This document shows positions 16,220 through 25,096 of a stretch of DNA of 64,000 nt, piece after piece. The stretch is taken from positions 62,001 to 126,000 of the forward strand of contig QEUP01000011.1 of NCBI GenBank assembly GCA_003577145.1, given 5' to 3'. A program made the translations under genes and the position numbers. The DNA is from Acidobacteriota bacterium (GTDB taxonomy: Bacteria > Actinomycetota > Acidimicrobiia > Acidimicrobiales > Microtrichaceae). Numbering within the stretch: position 1 is the stretch's first letter; every line of letters starts with the position of its first letter. The notes beneath the pieces were generated by a model. It had not been told where the DNA came from, made no database searches, and was given only the letters and a program-made list of their open reading frames with translations.

Positions 16220-16910
16220 ACTGGGGGATGGGGCGTTCCTTGGGCAACTCGTGGCGCAAATCGCTGTACTGGTGCGTGCCCTCGGTGGCCCACTGGCTGC
16301 GGTTCACCGGCTGTGCCCGCGGCTGCGGACGTCTCGCCCGCTCCTGAGCGGCGGCGATGACCTTACGGCGCAGGTTGCGGTACAGGGCCCGGTTGTTGTT
16401 GACCCTCGGTACGAACACGATCGGTGAGGGTCCTTTGCCCTTCGACATCTCCAGCACGTAGGGACCCTCGATCAGATTGGAGCTCTTGGCCCAGTAGCGG
16501 GGTGAACCGTCCCGGTAGTGCTCGGTCTCACGGATCTTCTTGACGTCGAGCCAGTCGATCACCACCAAGACCTTGGTGCCCTCCCTGATCTCCACCTGAT
16601 CCGGGTCGGCCACCACCCGCGCCGTCGCCCGCCGCACGAGCAAGAAGAGGAGCAACGTCACGCAGAACACGATCGTGAAGCGTGCCGCGAAGCCGAACAT
16701 GGCTTCGTCGAAGGTCTCGCCGGCTCGTTGGAACTGCCCGCGACGGGTGACGATGAAGACGGCGCCGGCTGCATAGATCGCCATGGCGAGCTTCACCCAC
16801 ACGTTGTAGTGGTAGTAGGAGACGTGACGGCCCCTGTTCCTCCACCGCCAGAGCACATAGCTCGAGCCGAGAAGGACAACTGCGACCAAGTCGACTATGA
16901 ACAGTTCCAC
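16218..16910 (-). CDS. uncharacterised membrane protein with a cytoplasmic C-terminal domain
   Basis: No family recognised. From the GTG at 16910 the protein has 230 residues with three hydrophobic segments (about 3-20, 37-53 and 72-92). A soluble domain of about 100 residues follows (VEIREGTKVLVVIDWLDVKKIRE...), whose beta-rich pattern recalls bacterial PH-like domains, and then a basic, Pro/Arg/Gln-rich tail. The in-frame ATG at 16967 would add 19 residues with no hydrophobic character, so I prefer the GTG; neither has a clear ribosome site. It ends inside the REP-like repeat block and is convergent with the fadD to its left. Confidence 0.6.
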   Translation of the reverse strand: MELFIVDLVAVVLLGSSYVLWRWRNRGRHVSYYHYNVWVKLAMAIYAAGAVFIVTRRGQFQRAGETFDEAMFGFAARFTIVFCVTLLLFLLVRRATARVVADPDQVEIREGTKVLVVIDWLDVKKIRETEHYRDGSPRYWAKSSNLIEGPYVLEMSKGKGPSPIVFVPRVNNNRALYRNLRRKVIAAAQERARRPQPRAQPVNRSQWATEGTHQYSDLRHELPKERPIPQ

Positions 16911-17093
16911 GCTCGGGTAACCGGATCGGGGAGCCGCGCGCGTACACGGACCCACGCGTTTGCCCAAGTGAGTCTAGGAGAGCTGTCGTAAAGGAGATAT
17001 AAGACCGGTGCTCTCACGCAACGCGCGCCCATCGACGTGCTCGGCGTCCGCCTGACCGCAGACATGGACCGGGGCTTCTGGTGTACTGGTGTG

Positions 17094-18728
17094 GTGGCGG
17101 CATCCTCTCCTGTGTTCAACCTCGCCGACCTCTTCGAGATCGTCGCCGACACCGCGCCCGACCACCCGGCGCTGGTTGCCGGTGACGTTCGCCAGAGCTA
17201 CCGCCAGCTAGACGAGCGTTCGACCCGCCTCGCGAACCACCTCCTCGACTCGGGGATCGGGGCAGGTGACCACATCGGCGTCCACTCGCTGAACCGGACC
17301 GAGTGGGTGGAAGCCATGCTCGCCTCCTACAAGATCCGAGCAGTGCCGATCAACGTCAACTACCGCTACGTGGAGGACGAGCTGGCCTACGTCTTCGCCA
17401 ACGCCGATCTGGCGGCTCTGATCTTCGAGGCGAAGTTCACCGACAGGATCCACGCCGTGCTCCCCAGGGTTCCGTCCCTTCGCCACTGCATCGCCATGGC
17501 CGACGACTCGGGCAACGACTACACCGCGCTCAGCGCTGTCGAGTACGAACGCGCGGTGCACGAGGGCTCGCCGAGCCGGGAGTTCGGTGATCGGTCCGGC
17601 GACGACTTGTACATCGTCTACACCGGCGGTACGACGGGCATGCCCAAAGGAACCGTGTGGCGCCACGAGGACATCTTCTTCGGGGCGCTACAGGGAGGGA
17701 ACCCGCTCGGCGATCCCATAAGGCGGCCTGACGAGCTGGCCGGCCTGGTGAAGCCGGTCGAGCTGCAGGGCACCTTCTTGACACCCGCTCCGCTGATGCA
17801 CGGCAGCGGGCAGTGGAGCGTGCTCATCTCGCTGTTCTGCGCCGGGAAGTTCGTGCTGTACACCGGTCAGCGCTTCGACGCCGACGAGATCCTGGCGCTG
17901 GCCGCCCGCGAGGGGGTGCACAGCATCTCCATCATCGGTGACGCCATGGCGCTGCCCATCGCCGACGCCCTCGAGGCCGACCCGGACCGCCACGACCTGT
18001 CGTCGCTGATCATGTTGGGCTCCAGCGGGGCGATCCTGTCACCGCCGGTGAAGGACCGCCTGCGCCGGGCCCTGCCGGGCAGGTTCGTCCTGGACAGCTT
18101 CGGCTCCTCCGAGACCGGCCACGACGGAACCGTCATGGACGCCGACGGGCCTTCGGCCGGGCCCCGCTTCACCCTCGGCCCCGAGACGACGGTCGTCAAC
18201 GACGACCTCGTGGCGGTGCAGCCCGGATCCGGAGAGATCGGCCGGCTGGCCCGCACCGGCCACATCCCCCTCGGCTACTACAAGGACGAAGCCAGGACCT
18301 CCAAGACGTTCGTCGAGATCGGCGGGCGCCGCTTCGTGATGCCCGGCGACTACGCGACCGTGGAGGCCGACGGGACCGCCACGCTGCTCGGCCGCGGATC
18401 CGTGTGCATCACCAGTGGTGGCGAGAAGGTCTACCCCGAGGAGGTGGAGGCGGCGCTCAAGGCCCACCCGGCGGTCTTCGACGCACTCGTCGTGGGCACC
18501 CCCCACCGGCGCTTCGGGGAGTCGGTGACCGCGGTGGTCTGCGCCCGCCCGGGCCTCACGACCGACCTCGAGGAGCTCAGGGCAACCTGCCGCTCGCGCA
18601 TCGCCGACTACAAGCTCCCACGGCGACTCGTGCTGGTGGACGGGATCGAGCGGACCCCGGCGGGCAAGCCCGACTACCGGTGGGCCAAGGCCGTGGCCGG
18701 CGAGTCGCTGGCGACGGACACCACCTGA
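17094..18728 (+). CDS. FadD19/FadD17-like acyl-CoA synthetase (copy A)
   Basis: A 544-residue AMP-forming ligase. It carries YTGGTTGMPKG (176-186), the subtype feature of a Gly after Thr instead of Ser, SFGSSETGHDG (adenine motif), ITSGGEKVYPEEVE and the C-terminal catalytic Lys in AGKPDYRWAKA. The N-terminal FNLADLFEIVAD matches FadD19/FadD17-type steroid side-chain ligases of mycobacteria. The start could be GTG at 17091 or 17094; no Shine-Dalgarno is visible. Two close paralogs lie at 22019 and 33338. Likely activates a branched or steroid-like carboxylate; the precise substrate is inference from subfamily. Confidence 0.85.
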   Translation: MAASSPVFNLADLFEIVADTAPDHPALVAGDVRQSYRQLDERSTRLANHLLDSGIGAGDHIGVHSLNRTEWVEAMLASYKIRAVPINVNYRYVEDELAYVFANADLAALIFEAKFTDRIHAVLPRVPSLRHCIAMADDSGNDYTALSAVEYERAVHEGSPSREFGDRSGDDLYIVYTGGTTGMPKGTVWRHEDIFFGALQGGNPLGDPIRRPDELAGLVKPVELQGTFLTPAPLMHGSGQWSVLISLFCAGKFVLYTGQRFDADEILALAAREGVHSISIIGDAMALPIADALEADPDRHDLSSLIMLGSSGAILSPPVKDRLRRALPGRFVLDSFGSSETGHDGTVMDADGPSAGPRFTLGPETTVVNDDLVAVQPGSGEIGRLARTGHIPLGYYKDEARTSKTFVEIGGRRFVMPGDYATVEADGTATLLGRGSVCITSGGEKVYPEEVEAALKAHPAVFDALVVGTPHRRFGESVTAVVCARPGLTTDLEELRATCRSRIADYKLPRRLVLVDGIERTPAGKPDYRWAKAVAGESLATDTT

Positions 18729-18735
18729 CGGTTGC

Positions 18736-19011
18736 TCAAGCGGTGAGTGGGGGCGGGTTGGGATCGCCGCTGCGATGCCGGCGCCGTGTGTCGAGGTGCA
18801 CGACGGTGCTGTCGGTGGTTCCGACTATGCGGGGGCCGATGGCAGGCACGACCGACAACCGGGGCCGATCGACGTTCTCCTCCCCGATCCGGCGCAGCTC
18901 GCGGAGCAACTGGGCATACGAGCTGGTCTCCACATCGCCTCGCCGGCGAGGTCGGGCGAGCGAGAGCCCCGCAGCCATCAGGGCTATCGAGATCCTCAGG
19001 ATTGTCGCCAT
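18736..19011 (-). CDS. small membrane-anchored protein, function unknown
   Basis: A 91-residue protein. A GGTGGAGG ribosome site stands just before the ATG at 19011, which supports this as a real gene and fixes the start within a longer open frame. The first 20 residues (ATILRISIALMAAGLSLA) form one membrane anchor or uncleaved signal, followed by an Arg cluster and a polar domain. It faces the end of the fadD at 17094-18728 with seven bases between the stops. No family recognised. Confidence 0.55.
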   Translation of the reverse strand: MATILRISIALMAAGLSLARPRRRGDVETSSYAQLLRELRRIGEENVDRPRLSVVPAIGPRIVGTTDSTVVHLDTRRRHRSGDPNPPPLTA

Positions 19012-19193
19012 GCCGGCCTCCACCGGATGCGCTCCGGTTACCGTTCCGATCGGCAGCTACACCCATCAGATGAAGCGCGACGCCTGGTAATTCCCGACCG
19101 ACACGGATTCGTAACCTTCGGTCATCGATGCCACCCTCCGGTGCTCCGCGCACCACCGCTCGAGAGATCGGGGCTCGTCGGGTGGCTTGCCGG

Positions 19194-19523
19194 TCAGGTC
19201 ACGAAGAGCCGGATACCGGTGAGAAGGATTCCCGCGAAGGCTGCCATGGTCGTCACGAAGGCCACCATCAGACGTAGGGACAGGTCCCTCAGCTCGCGGT
19301 CGAGCCGGGCCTCGATGCGAGCCTCCAGCGACTCGAGCCGGGCCTCGAGCCGGGCCTCCTGCGACTCGAGCCGGGCCTCGAGCGACTCGATGTCGCGCTT
19401 GGTGGCAACGTCGGCCCATCCGACGGGTGGGAGGTGCTCAGCCAGTGTCATAGCCGCCTCCTTGCCGAGCGCCTGCTCGAGCCGGTTGAGCATCTGATGG
19501 CGGGAGTGCTCCGAGATCGTCAC
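19194..19523 (-). CDS. coiled-coil protein with C-terminal membrane anchor (paralog of 39933-40358)
   Basis: A 109-residue protein. The N-terminal half (NRLEQALGKEAAMTLAEHLPPVGW) is a small amphipathic region, followed by DVATKRDIESLE and heptad-like repeats LEARLES/LEARIEA (about 47-75). One C-terminal transmembrane helix follows (VAFVTTMAAFAGILLTGI). The same order (PPxxW, [AL]T..DIE, coiled coil, TM helix) is seen in the gene at 39933-40358. Start GTG at 19523 follows AGGACGACGCT. Such short proteins are common in actinobacteria and uncharacterised; a membrane-tethered oligomer is the most that can be said. Confidence 0.65.
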   Translation of the reverse strand: MTISEHSRHQMLNRLEQALGKEAAMTLAEHLPPVGWADVATKRDIESLEARLESQEARLEARLESLEARIEARLDRELRDLSLRLMVAFVTTMAAFAGILLTGIRLFVT

Positions 19524-19673
19524 AGCGTCGTCCTGTCACCGGGTTGTGCCAGGGAGCGGTTGCCACGAGTGGCGGCCGGCCCGCTCCGACGCCGTGGACA
19601 CCAACTGTAGCCCGGTCATCCGGTGTCAGGGCGCAGCGCCGCTGTCCGGTGTGAATGCGACGGGCCGTTTGCA

Positions 19674-19699
19674 TGTTACAAACCCCGTAGCATGTAGCA
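19674..19699 (+). promoter_or_regulatory. 26-base operator-like inverted repeat upstream of a tetR gene
   Basis: TGTTACA and TGTAGCA are imperfect inverted half-sites spaced by 12 bases, 35 bases upstream of the TetR start at 19734. The same half-site type (consensus TGTWRCA) and the same N12 spacing occur in front of the TetR gene at 51809, so this is probably an autoregulatory operator. Confidence 0.4.
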
Positions 19700-19733
19700 A
19701 TGGCGCCATCACACCACCCAACGCGCCGCGGTC

Positions 19734-20363
19734 ATGAGCGGGCTGCGCTGGGGTGAGGACGTCCCGGCCGACACCGCCGCGGCGAGGCAGCGCCTGATCG
19801 AGGCCGCCGGAGCCTGCATCGACCGGTTCGGGCTGGCCAAGTCGACCCTCGAGGATGTGGCTGCCGAAGCCAGCGTGTCGCGACAGACCGTCTACCGGTA
19901 CTTCTCCAGTCGCGACGAGTTGTTCCTCGAAGCTCTCCTCGTCGAACTGCAACGGGCGGCACCGCCTGAGATCTCCGACGGCGAGGTCACCGGCTCCATC
20001 CGCACCCCCGAGGACGCAGTCGCCGCGCTGGTAGAGGTCGAGGTCCGCATCCTGTCGGCGATCCGCGGCAATCCCAAGCTGGCCGCGCTGCTCGACAACG
20101 AGGGCGACAGCGTACGGGCGACCCTTTCGGGAGCGTCGCAGCTGCTCTTCCGCTACCACGAGAACGAGCTGCGGCCCTGGCTCGAGATGGGCCAGCAAGC
20201 CGGTTTCCTCAACACCGAGCTCGAACCCGGCGAGATGGCGGAGTGGCTGTTGCGGATGACGCTGTCGCTCATGACCGTCGAAGGGCCCCACCGCCGCGGG
20301 GCCGAGCAGTTGCGTGAGTACCTGAGAACCTACCTCACACCGGTACTGGTACCACCGGGTTGA
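19734..20363 (+). CDS. TetR-family transcriptional regulator
   Basis: A 209-residue TetR protein. The N-terminal helix-turn-helix spans about 38-57 (TLEDVAAEASVSRQTVYRYF), followed by the usual SSRDELF turn. The remaining residues form an all-helical ligand-binding domain with no specific recognisable ligand signature. The ATG at 19734 lies just downstream of an operator-like inverted repeat, and the plus-strand WS/DGAT gene follows 158 bases later, a possible target. The DNA-binding helix resembles that of the regulators at 51809 and 56759 more than that of the KstR-like protein at 38302. Confidence 0.85.
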   Translation: MSGLRWGEDVPADTAAARQRLIEAAGACIDRFGLAKSTLEDVAAEASVSRQTVYRYFSSRDELFLEALLVELQRAAPPEISDGEVTGSIRTPEDAVAALVEVEVRILSAIRGNPKLAALLDNEGDSVRATLSGASQLLFRYHENELRPWLEMGQQAGFLNTELEPGEMAEWLLRMTLSLMTVEGPHRRGAEQLREYLRTYLTPVLVPPG

Positions 20364-20521
20364 CCTGGCCGTTCACGCACCCACCCGGGCCCCGCCGGCC
20401 CTTACCGGCGCGGATCTCCACCCTGCTGCAGCCAGATCCGGCGCCGTGAGCAACAATGGCGTGAACAGACCTGCCCACCACCCGCCCAGCGGGTTCGATG
20501 ACGATCGCCAAGGAGCCGAGC

Positions 20522-21925
20522 ATGGAACGACTGTCAGGGATGGATGCCTCGTTCGTGTACCTCGAGACCCCGACGCTTCACATGCACGTCTCGATGCTCG
20601 GGATCTATGACACGACGACGGTGCCCGGCGGGTACCGGTTCGACCTGTTGAAGGACACCATCTCCGAGCGCCTCCATCTCGTGCCACCGTTCACCCAGAG
20701 GCTCGTGGAGGTGCCGTTCAAGCTCCACCACCCGGTGTGGGTGAACGACCCACACTTCGACATCGACTACCACGTCCGGCGCATAGCCGTACCGGCACCC
20801 GGAGGCAGGCGCGAGCTCGGCGACCTCGTCGGCCAGTTGACGAGCGTGCCACTCGACCGCACGCGCCCCCTCTGGGAGGCCTGGGTCATAGAGGGCCTCA
20901 AGCACGACCGAGTCGCCTTCCTCATCAAGATCCACCACGCCTGCATCGACGGTGCATCCGGCGCGGAGCTGATGACGGAGCTGTACGACGTCGAACCCGA
21001 GGGACGCGAGATCGCCCCACCTGACCCTGATGACCAGGAACAGATCCCGACCGATGCCGAGTTGGTGGGCTACGCGCTCGTCTCCAAGGCCAGGAACGCC
21101 TGGCGGCTGCCCGGCCTGCTCGGCAAGACCGTCGAATCGGCCACCAACGTCTACCGGCGACGGCGCGATCCGGCCGCGAAGGTGGGGGCCACCCCGCTCA
21201 CCGCACCACGAACCTCCTTCAACGGTGCGATCACCGCTCACCGCAAGGCGGCCTTCGCCCGGATCCCACTCGACGAGACCAAAGAGGTCAAGGACATCTT
21301 CGGTGTGAAGGTCAACGACGTCGTGCTGGCGGTGACCGCCGGGGCACTTCGCGCCTACCTCGAGCGGCGCGAGGAGCTCCCGCCGGAACCGTTGCTGGCC
21401 GTCGTACCCATATCGGTCCGGGCCGAGGACGAACGTGGTCAACAGAACAACCGGGTGTCGGCGATGTTCACGAGCCTCGCGACCGACATCGACGACCCTG
21501 TCGAGCGACTCCGGGCGATCGCCGAATCGACCGAGGGGGCCAAAGAAGAGCACAACGCCGCCGGGGCCCGGATGCTCACCGACTGGACCGAATACGCGCC
21601 GCGACGGGTCTTCGGAGTGGCCGTGAGGGCCTACTCCAGCATGCACCTGGCCAACCGTCATCGCCCCATACACAACCTGGTCATCTCCAACGTCCCGGGG
21701 CCCCCGTTCCCGCTCTACTTCGCCGGCGCCGAGCTCGTCGCCGCCTACCCCATGGGTCCGATCATGGAAGGTGCCGGGTTGAACGCCACCGTGCTCTCCT
21801 ACCGGCACCATGTGGACTTCGGGTTCCTCGCCGACCGAGAGCTGGTGCCCGACGTCTGGGACCTCGCCGAGGGCGTGGCACCGGCGTTCGAGCAGCTCCG
21901 CGAAGCCGCCAAGAACCTCGGTTGA
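20522..21925 (+). CDS. WS/DGAT-family O-acyltransferase (paralog 3)
   Basis: A 467-residue acyltransferase with catalytic HHACIDG at 138-144, RPLW just before it and NLVISNVPGPPFPLY near the C-terminus. The ATG at 20522 is chosen because AAGGAG lies six bases upstream and the protein then starts MERLSGMDASFVYLETP exactly like paralogs 1 and 2. Its neighbours, two acyl-CoA synthetases, could supply acyl-CoA. Compared with paralog 2 it lacks obvious inactivating changes. Confidence 0.9.
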   Translation: MERLSGMDASFVYLETPTLHMHVSMLGIYDTTTVPGGYRFDLLKDTISERLHLVPPFTQRLVEVPFKLHHPVWVNDPHFDIDYHVRRIAVPAPGGRRELGDLVGQLTSVPLDRTRPLWEAWVIEGLKHDRVAFLIKIHHACIDGASGAELMTELYDVEPEGREIAPPDPDDQEQIPTDAELVGYALVSKARNAWRLPGLLGKTVESATNVYRRRRDPAAKVGATPLTAPRTSFNGAITAHRKAAFARIPLDETKEVKDIFGVKVNDVVLAVTAGALRAYLERREELPPEPLLAVVPISVRAEDERGQQNNRVSAMFTSLATDIDDPVERLRAIAESTEGAKEEHNAAGARMLTDWTEYAPRRVFGVAVRAYSSMHLANRHRPIHNLVISNVPGPPFPLYFAGAELVAAYPMGPIMEGAGLNATVLSYRHHVDFGFLADRELVPDVWDLAEGVAPAFEQLREAAKNLG

Positions 21926-21996
21926 CCACCCGCCGGGGGGGCCGGCCCGGCCTCTGGTCCCCGTTCCGGCAAGTGCGGTTGGTTGAAGGCCTCAAG

Positions 21997-22010
21997 TGGA
22001 ACGTGTTCTA
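21997..22010 (+). promoter_or_regulatory. KstR-type operator (TnnAACnnGTTnnA) in front of fadD
   Basis: TGGAACGTGTTCTA matches the published mycobacterial KstR consensus TnnAACnnGTTnnA at every fixed position and ends eight bases before the ATG of the FadD19-like gene. A KstR-like regulator is encoded in this window at 38302-39111. The motif fixes only eight bases, so about one chance match per 64 kb is possible; its position next to a steroid-type ligase start is what makes it persuasive. Confidence 0.55.
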
Positions 22011-22018
22011 CTGGCGCG

Positions 22019-23644
22019 ATGTCCTACAACATCGCCGACCTCTTCGAGCACGCGGCGGACGCGGTCCCTGAGCGGCTCGCCCTGGTGTGTGACGACGTGC
22101 GGCTGACCTTCCGGGAGCTCGACGACAGAGCGAGCCGTCTCGCCCACTTCCTGAGCAGCGAGGGCATCGGCCGCGGCGACCACGTGGGCATATACGCCAA
22201 CAACTCCGCCGCCTGGGTCGAGACGATGTACGCGTCGTTCAAGGCGAGAGCCATCCCCATCAACATCAACTTCCGTTACATAGAGGGGGAGTTGGCGTAC
22301 ATCCTCGACAACGCCGACCTGAAGGCCATCGTCTTCGACCGCCGGTTCGCTCCGAGGCTCGCGGCGGTCCGCGACTCGGCCCGGGACCTTCAAACCCTTG
22401 TCCGTGTGGACGACCCCACCGGCACAGATCTCTCCGGGCTCGACGCGATCGACTACGAGCAGGCGGTCGCCGCCGGTTCCCCCGCGCGTGACTTCGCCGA
22501 GAGGAGCCCCGATGACCTGTACGTGCTCTACACGGGCGGCACCACGGGCATGCCCAAAGGGGTCATGTGGCGCCAGGAGGACGTGTTCATGGCACTCGGT
22601 GGCGGGATCGACCAGCTCAGCGGCGTACGGGTGAGCGACGACCACACGCTCGCCGATCAGGCGGCCGAGTCGGGCGGAGCCCTGGTCTTCCTCGTCATCC
22701 CCCCCTTGATGCACGGCGCGGCCCAATGGGCGACGATGGGTCAGCACTTCCGTGGCAACACCATCGTCTTGTTGCCCAGCTTCGACCCGGCCGAGGTCTG
22801 GCGTCTGGTCGAGGAGTACCAGATCAACTCCCTGATCATCACCGGCGACGCCATGGGTCGCCCGATCATCGAGTGGCTGGAGGACAACCCCGACGCTCAC
22901 GACGTCTCTTCGCTCATCTCTGTCAGCAGCAGCGCGGCGATCTTCTCCCCCACCGTCAAGGACCGCTTCCTCGACCGCTTCGGGAACCTCGTGATCACCG
23001 ACTCCATCGGGTCGACCGAATCGGGGTTCAACGGCATCGCCCAGGTGGGCAAGGGCCAGACCCAGCTCAAAGGCGGTGGTCCGACCGTGGCGCCCGGGCC
23101 CGACCTGGTGATCCTCGACGAGCATCTCGAGGTGATACCCGAAGGTTCTTCGCAGGTGGGCAGGATCGGGCGGGGCGGCAACATCCCCCTCGGCTACTAC
23201 AAGGACGAGGAGAAGACCCGCAGCACCTTCGTCGTGGCCGCAGACGGCAGGCGCTACTCGATGCCGGGCGACTTCGCCCGCTGGGAGGCCGACGGCCACA
23301 TGACGCTGCTCGGCAGGGGCTCGGTCTCGATCAACTCCGGTGGCGAGAAGATCTACCCCGAAGAGGTGGAGCAGGCGCTGAAGGACCACCCGGCTGTCTT
23401 CGACTGCCTCGTCGTGGGGGTTCCCGACGACCGCTGGGGCCAGCGGGTGGCAGCCGTCGTGCAGTTCCGGAAGGGCCGGTCCGCCGGGCTGGAGGAGCTG
23501 TGCGAGCACGCCCGCAAGCACATCGCCGGCTACAAGGTCCCACGGGAGATGCACCAGGTGGACGTCGTCGTCCGCTCCCCCAGCGGCAAGCCCGACTACC
23601 CGTGGGCCACGCGGGTCGCCAGGGGCGAGCTGATGGGGTCGTAG
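22019..23644 (+). CDS. FadD19/FadD17-like acyl-CoA synthetase (copy B)
   Basis: A 541-residue ANL ligase that begins MSYNIADLFEHAADAVPERLAL, the typical FadD19/17 N-terminus. YTGGTTGMPKG is at 171-181, DSIGSTESGFNG is the adenine motif, SINSGGEKIYPEEVE is the hinge region and SGKPDYPWA carries the catalytic Lys. M. tuberculosis FadD19 activates C24/C26 cholesterol side chains and is under KstR control; a KstR-type operator lies immediately upstream here. The leader is only about ten bases with no ribosome site, so the mRNA is likely leaderless. It is convergent with the lipoprotein gene. Confidence 0.88.
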   Translation: MSYNIADLFEHAADAVPERLALVCDDVRLTFRELDDRASRLAHFLSSEGIGRGDHVGIYANNSAAWVETMYASFKARAIPININFRYIEGELAYILDNADLKAIVFDRRFAPRLAAVRDSARDLQTLVRVDDPTGTDLSGLDAIDYEQAVAAGSPARDFAERSPDDLYVLYTGGTTGMPKGVMWRQEDVFMALGGGIDQLSGVRVSDDHTLADQAAESGGALVFLVIPPLMHGAAQWATMGQHFRGNTIVLLPSFDPAEVWRLVEEYQINSLIITGDAMGRPIIEWLEDNPDAHDVSSLISVSSSAAIFSPTVKDRFLDRFGNLVITDSIGSTESGFNGIAQVGKGQTQLKGGGPTVAPGPDLVILDEHLEVIPEGSSQVGRIGRGGNIPLGYYKDEEKTRSTFVVAADGRRYSMPGDFARWEADGHMTLLGRGSVSINSGGEKIYPEEVEQALKDHPAVFDCLVVGVPDDRWGQRVAAVVQFRKGRSAGLEELCEHARKHIAGYKVPREMHQVDVVVRSPSGKPDYPWATRVARGELMGS

Positions 23645-23656
23645 CGGTCGGGGTGA

Positions 23657-24214
23657 CTACCTGCTCGGCTGTTCGCCGGCGGTCGTGCTCGTCGTCGAGT
23701 CCTCCGCCTCCTCGGACTGCTCGTCGGTGCCGGCCTCGACGGAGTCGCTTCCCTCGAGCAGCTCTCGCACCTGGGGTTCGGTAGCTTCGATGACGAGCGG
23801 GTTCTGCAGCCAGGCGCGAAAGGCCATCTGCTGCAGAGCCGTCATCTCGTCGGGTGGGATCATCTCCAGCTCGCCGTCCTCGCCCTCGACGACGAAGCTG
23901 CTCTCGGGACCGTACCGGTTTATGTAGACCTGCGGGTTGGCATCGACGAGCTGCCCGTCCTCGCGCCTGGTGAGATCGAAGGAGCCGGCCTCGAACTCCA
24001 AGAACGCGAAGGTCTCCCACGCCGCGGCCGCCTCGTTGGCACGGATCCTGGTGGCCACCTTGCCCACGTCCTCGGGCCCGCGCTCGACGGCCACCTCGCT
24101 CAGCTGGGCGACGTCATCGGAGCTGGTGCCGATCACGCAGCCCGACGACAAGGCGACCGGAGCCAGCATCACCACTGTCGTCACGGCTCTGTGGCGCTTT
24201 CGCAGCACGAACAT
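23657..24214 (-). CDS. predicted lipoprotein, function unknown
   Basis: A 185-residue exported protein. A basic N-terminus (RKRHR), a hydrophobic stretch and the lipobox LSSGC give a lipid-modified Cys at residue 26. The mature part is mostly acidic with a helical middle (VATRIRANEAAAAWETFAFL) and ends in a Ser/Thr/Glu-rich low-complexity tail. No family recognised. It is the last gene of the minus-strand transporter block, 98 bases after the hsdA-like SDR, so it may be a surface accessory of the uptake system or simply adjacent. Confidence 0.65.
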   Translation of the reverse strand: MFVLRKRHRAVTTVVMLAPVALSSGCVIGTSSDDVAQLSEVAVERGPEDVGKVATRIRANEAAAAWETFAFLEFEAGSFDLTRREDGQLVDANPQVYINRYGPESSFVVEGEDGELEMIPPDEMTALQQMAFRAWLQNPLVIEATEPQVRELLEGSDSVEAGTDEQSEEAEDSTTSTTAGEQPSR

Positions 24215-24312
24215 CGGACCCAGTATGCGTTGAACCAGCTCGTGCGTCCCAGCCCTGGGCGGACCGCCCGCCAGGCGGTGTCTGGTGGTCGGTCACCGCA
24301 GGTGGGTGGCAC

Positions 24313-25074
24313 CTACACCGCGTCCGGGCGGAGCACCGCGTCGGTGCCGCCGTCGGCGAAGACGATCGACCCGTGGACCAGGGCGGCCGCATCCGACAGC
24401 AAGAAGGCCACTATCCCGGCGATCTCCTCCGGCGCTCCGCGCCGACCCAGGGGCATGGGTAGATCGTCGACGTGGGGCCCGAGCACCGGGTCGTCGATCG
24501 TCGCCTGCAGCAACGGGGTGTCGACCGGTCCGGGTGCCACACCGTTGAGGCGCACACCGGCCTCACCCCACACCGCGGCACGCCTCCTCACGGCCACGGC
24601 CAGTGCGTACTTGCTGTTGCCGTAAGCCGTGACGCCGTCGACGCTTGCCGCGGCAGCCGAGGCTGCTTGCTCGTCTCCCTCGAGGAGCGCGGCGACGAGC
24701 GCGTCGTCGCGAGGGATGATCCCCAGGCTGTTGGACACGATCGCGACCGCCACCGGGTCCTCACCGTCTTGCAGGGCGGGAAGCAGACCGTCGAGGAAGC
24801 CGAGGGCTCCGAAGTAGTTGACCGCCGCGATCCGCGGGACCTCCGGCGTATGAGGGCCGATCCCCGCGCACGCCACCACCGCGTCGAGGGACCCACCGCT
24901 TCGTTCGAGCACCTCGCTGACGGCCGAGGCGCGGCCATCGGGTGTGGAGAGATCGCCGATGACCTCTGCCTGGTCGAGATCGACGCCGATGACCTCGGCG
25001 CCGCCGTCACCGAATCGGCGCCGCACCGCGGCGCCGATGCCCGACGCCGAGCCGGACACAGCTATACGTCTCAC
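24313..25074 (-). CDS. 3-alpha-hydroxysteroid dehydrogenase/carbonyl reductase-like SDR
   Basis: A 253-residue short-chain dehydrogenase. GSASGIG (8-14) binds NAD(H), with D32 in VDLD favouring NAD. S114, Y151 and K155 (YGNSK) form the catalytic set. Motif order and phrases (VDLDQAEVIGDLSTPDGR, VNYFGALGFLDGLLPAL, YGNSKYALAVAVRRRAAVWGEAGVRLN in pieces) track Comamonas 3-alpha-HSD/CR (HsdA) from end to end. That enzyme interconverts 3-keto and 3-alpha-hydroxy steroids. The GTG at 25074 with GGGAG upstream is the start; the longer open frame encodes junk. Location at the end of a Liv-type transporter operon is unusual and supports a steroid-like or cyclic-ketone substrate. Confidence 0.82.
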   Translation of the reverse strand: MRRIAVSGSASGIGAAVRRRFGDGGAEVIGVDLDQAEVIGDLSTPDGRASAVSEVLERSGGSLDAVVACAGIGPHTPEVPRIAAVNYFGALGFLDGLLPALQDGEDPVAVAIVSNSLGIIPRDDALVAALLEGDEQAASAAAASVDGVTAYGNSKYALAVAVRRRAAVWGEAGVRLNGVAPGPVDTPLLQATIDDPVLGPHVDDLPMPLGRRGAPEEIAGIVAFLLSDAAALVHGSIVFADGGTDAVLRPDAV

Positions 25075-25096
25075 GAGGCTCCCGCCTGCACCACGG

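Noticed and set aside
16978-17000. AAAGGAGATATAAG as a ribosome site for the fadD at 17094
   Set aside because: It is about 100 bases upstream of the conserved protein start and no in-frame start codon follows at the right distance.
21992-23554. 520-codon minus-strand frame opposite fadD copy B
   Set aside because: Antisense shadow; the His/Val/Asp-rich sequence has no domain pattern, while the plus strand has complete ANL motifs.
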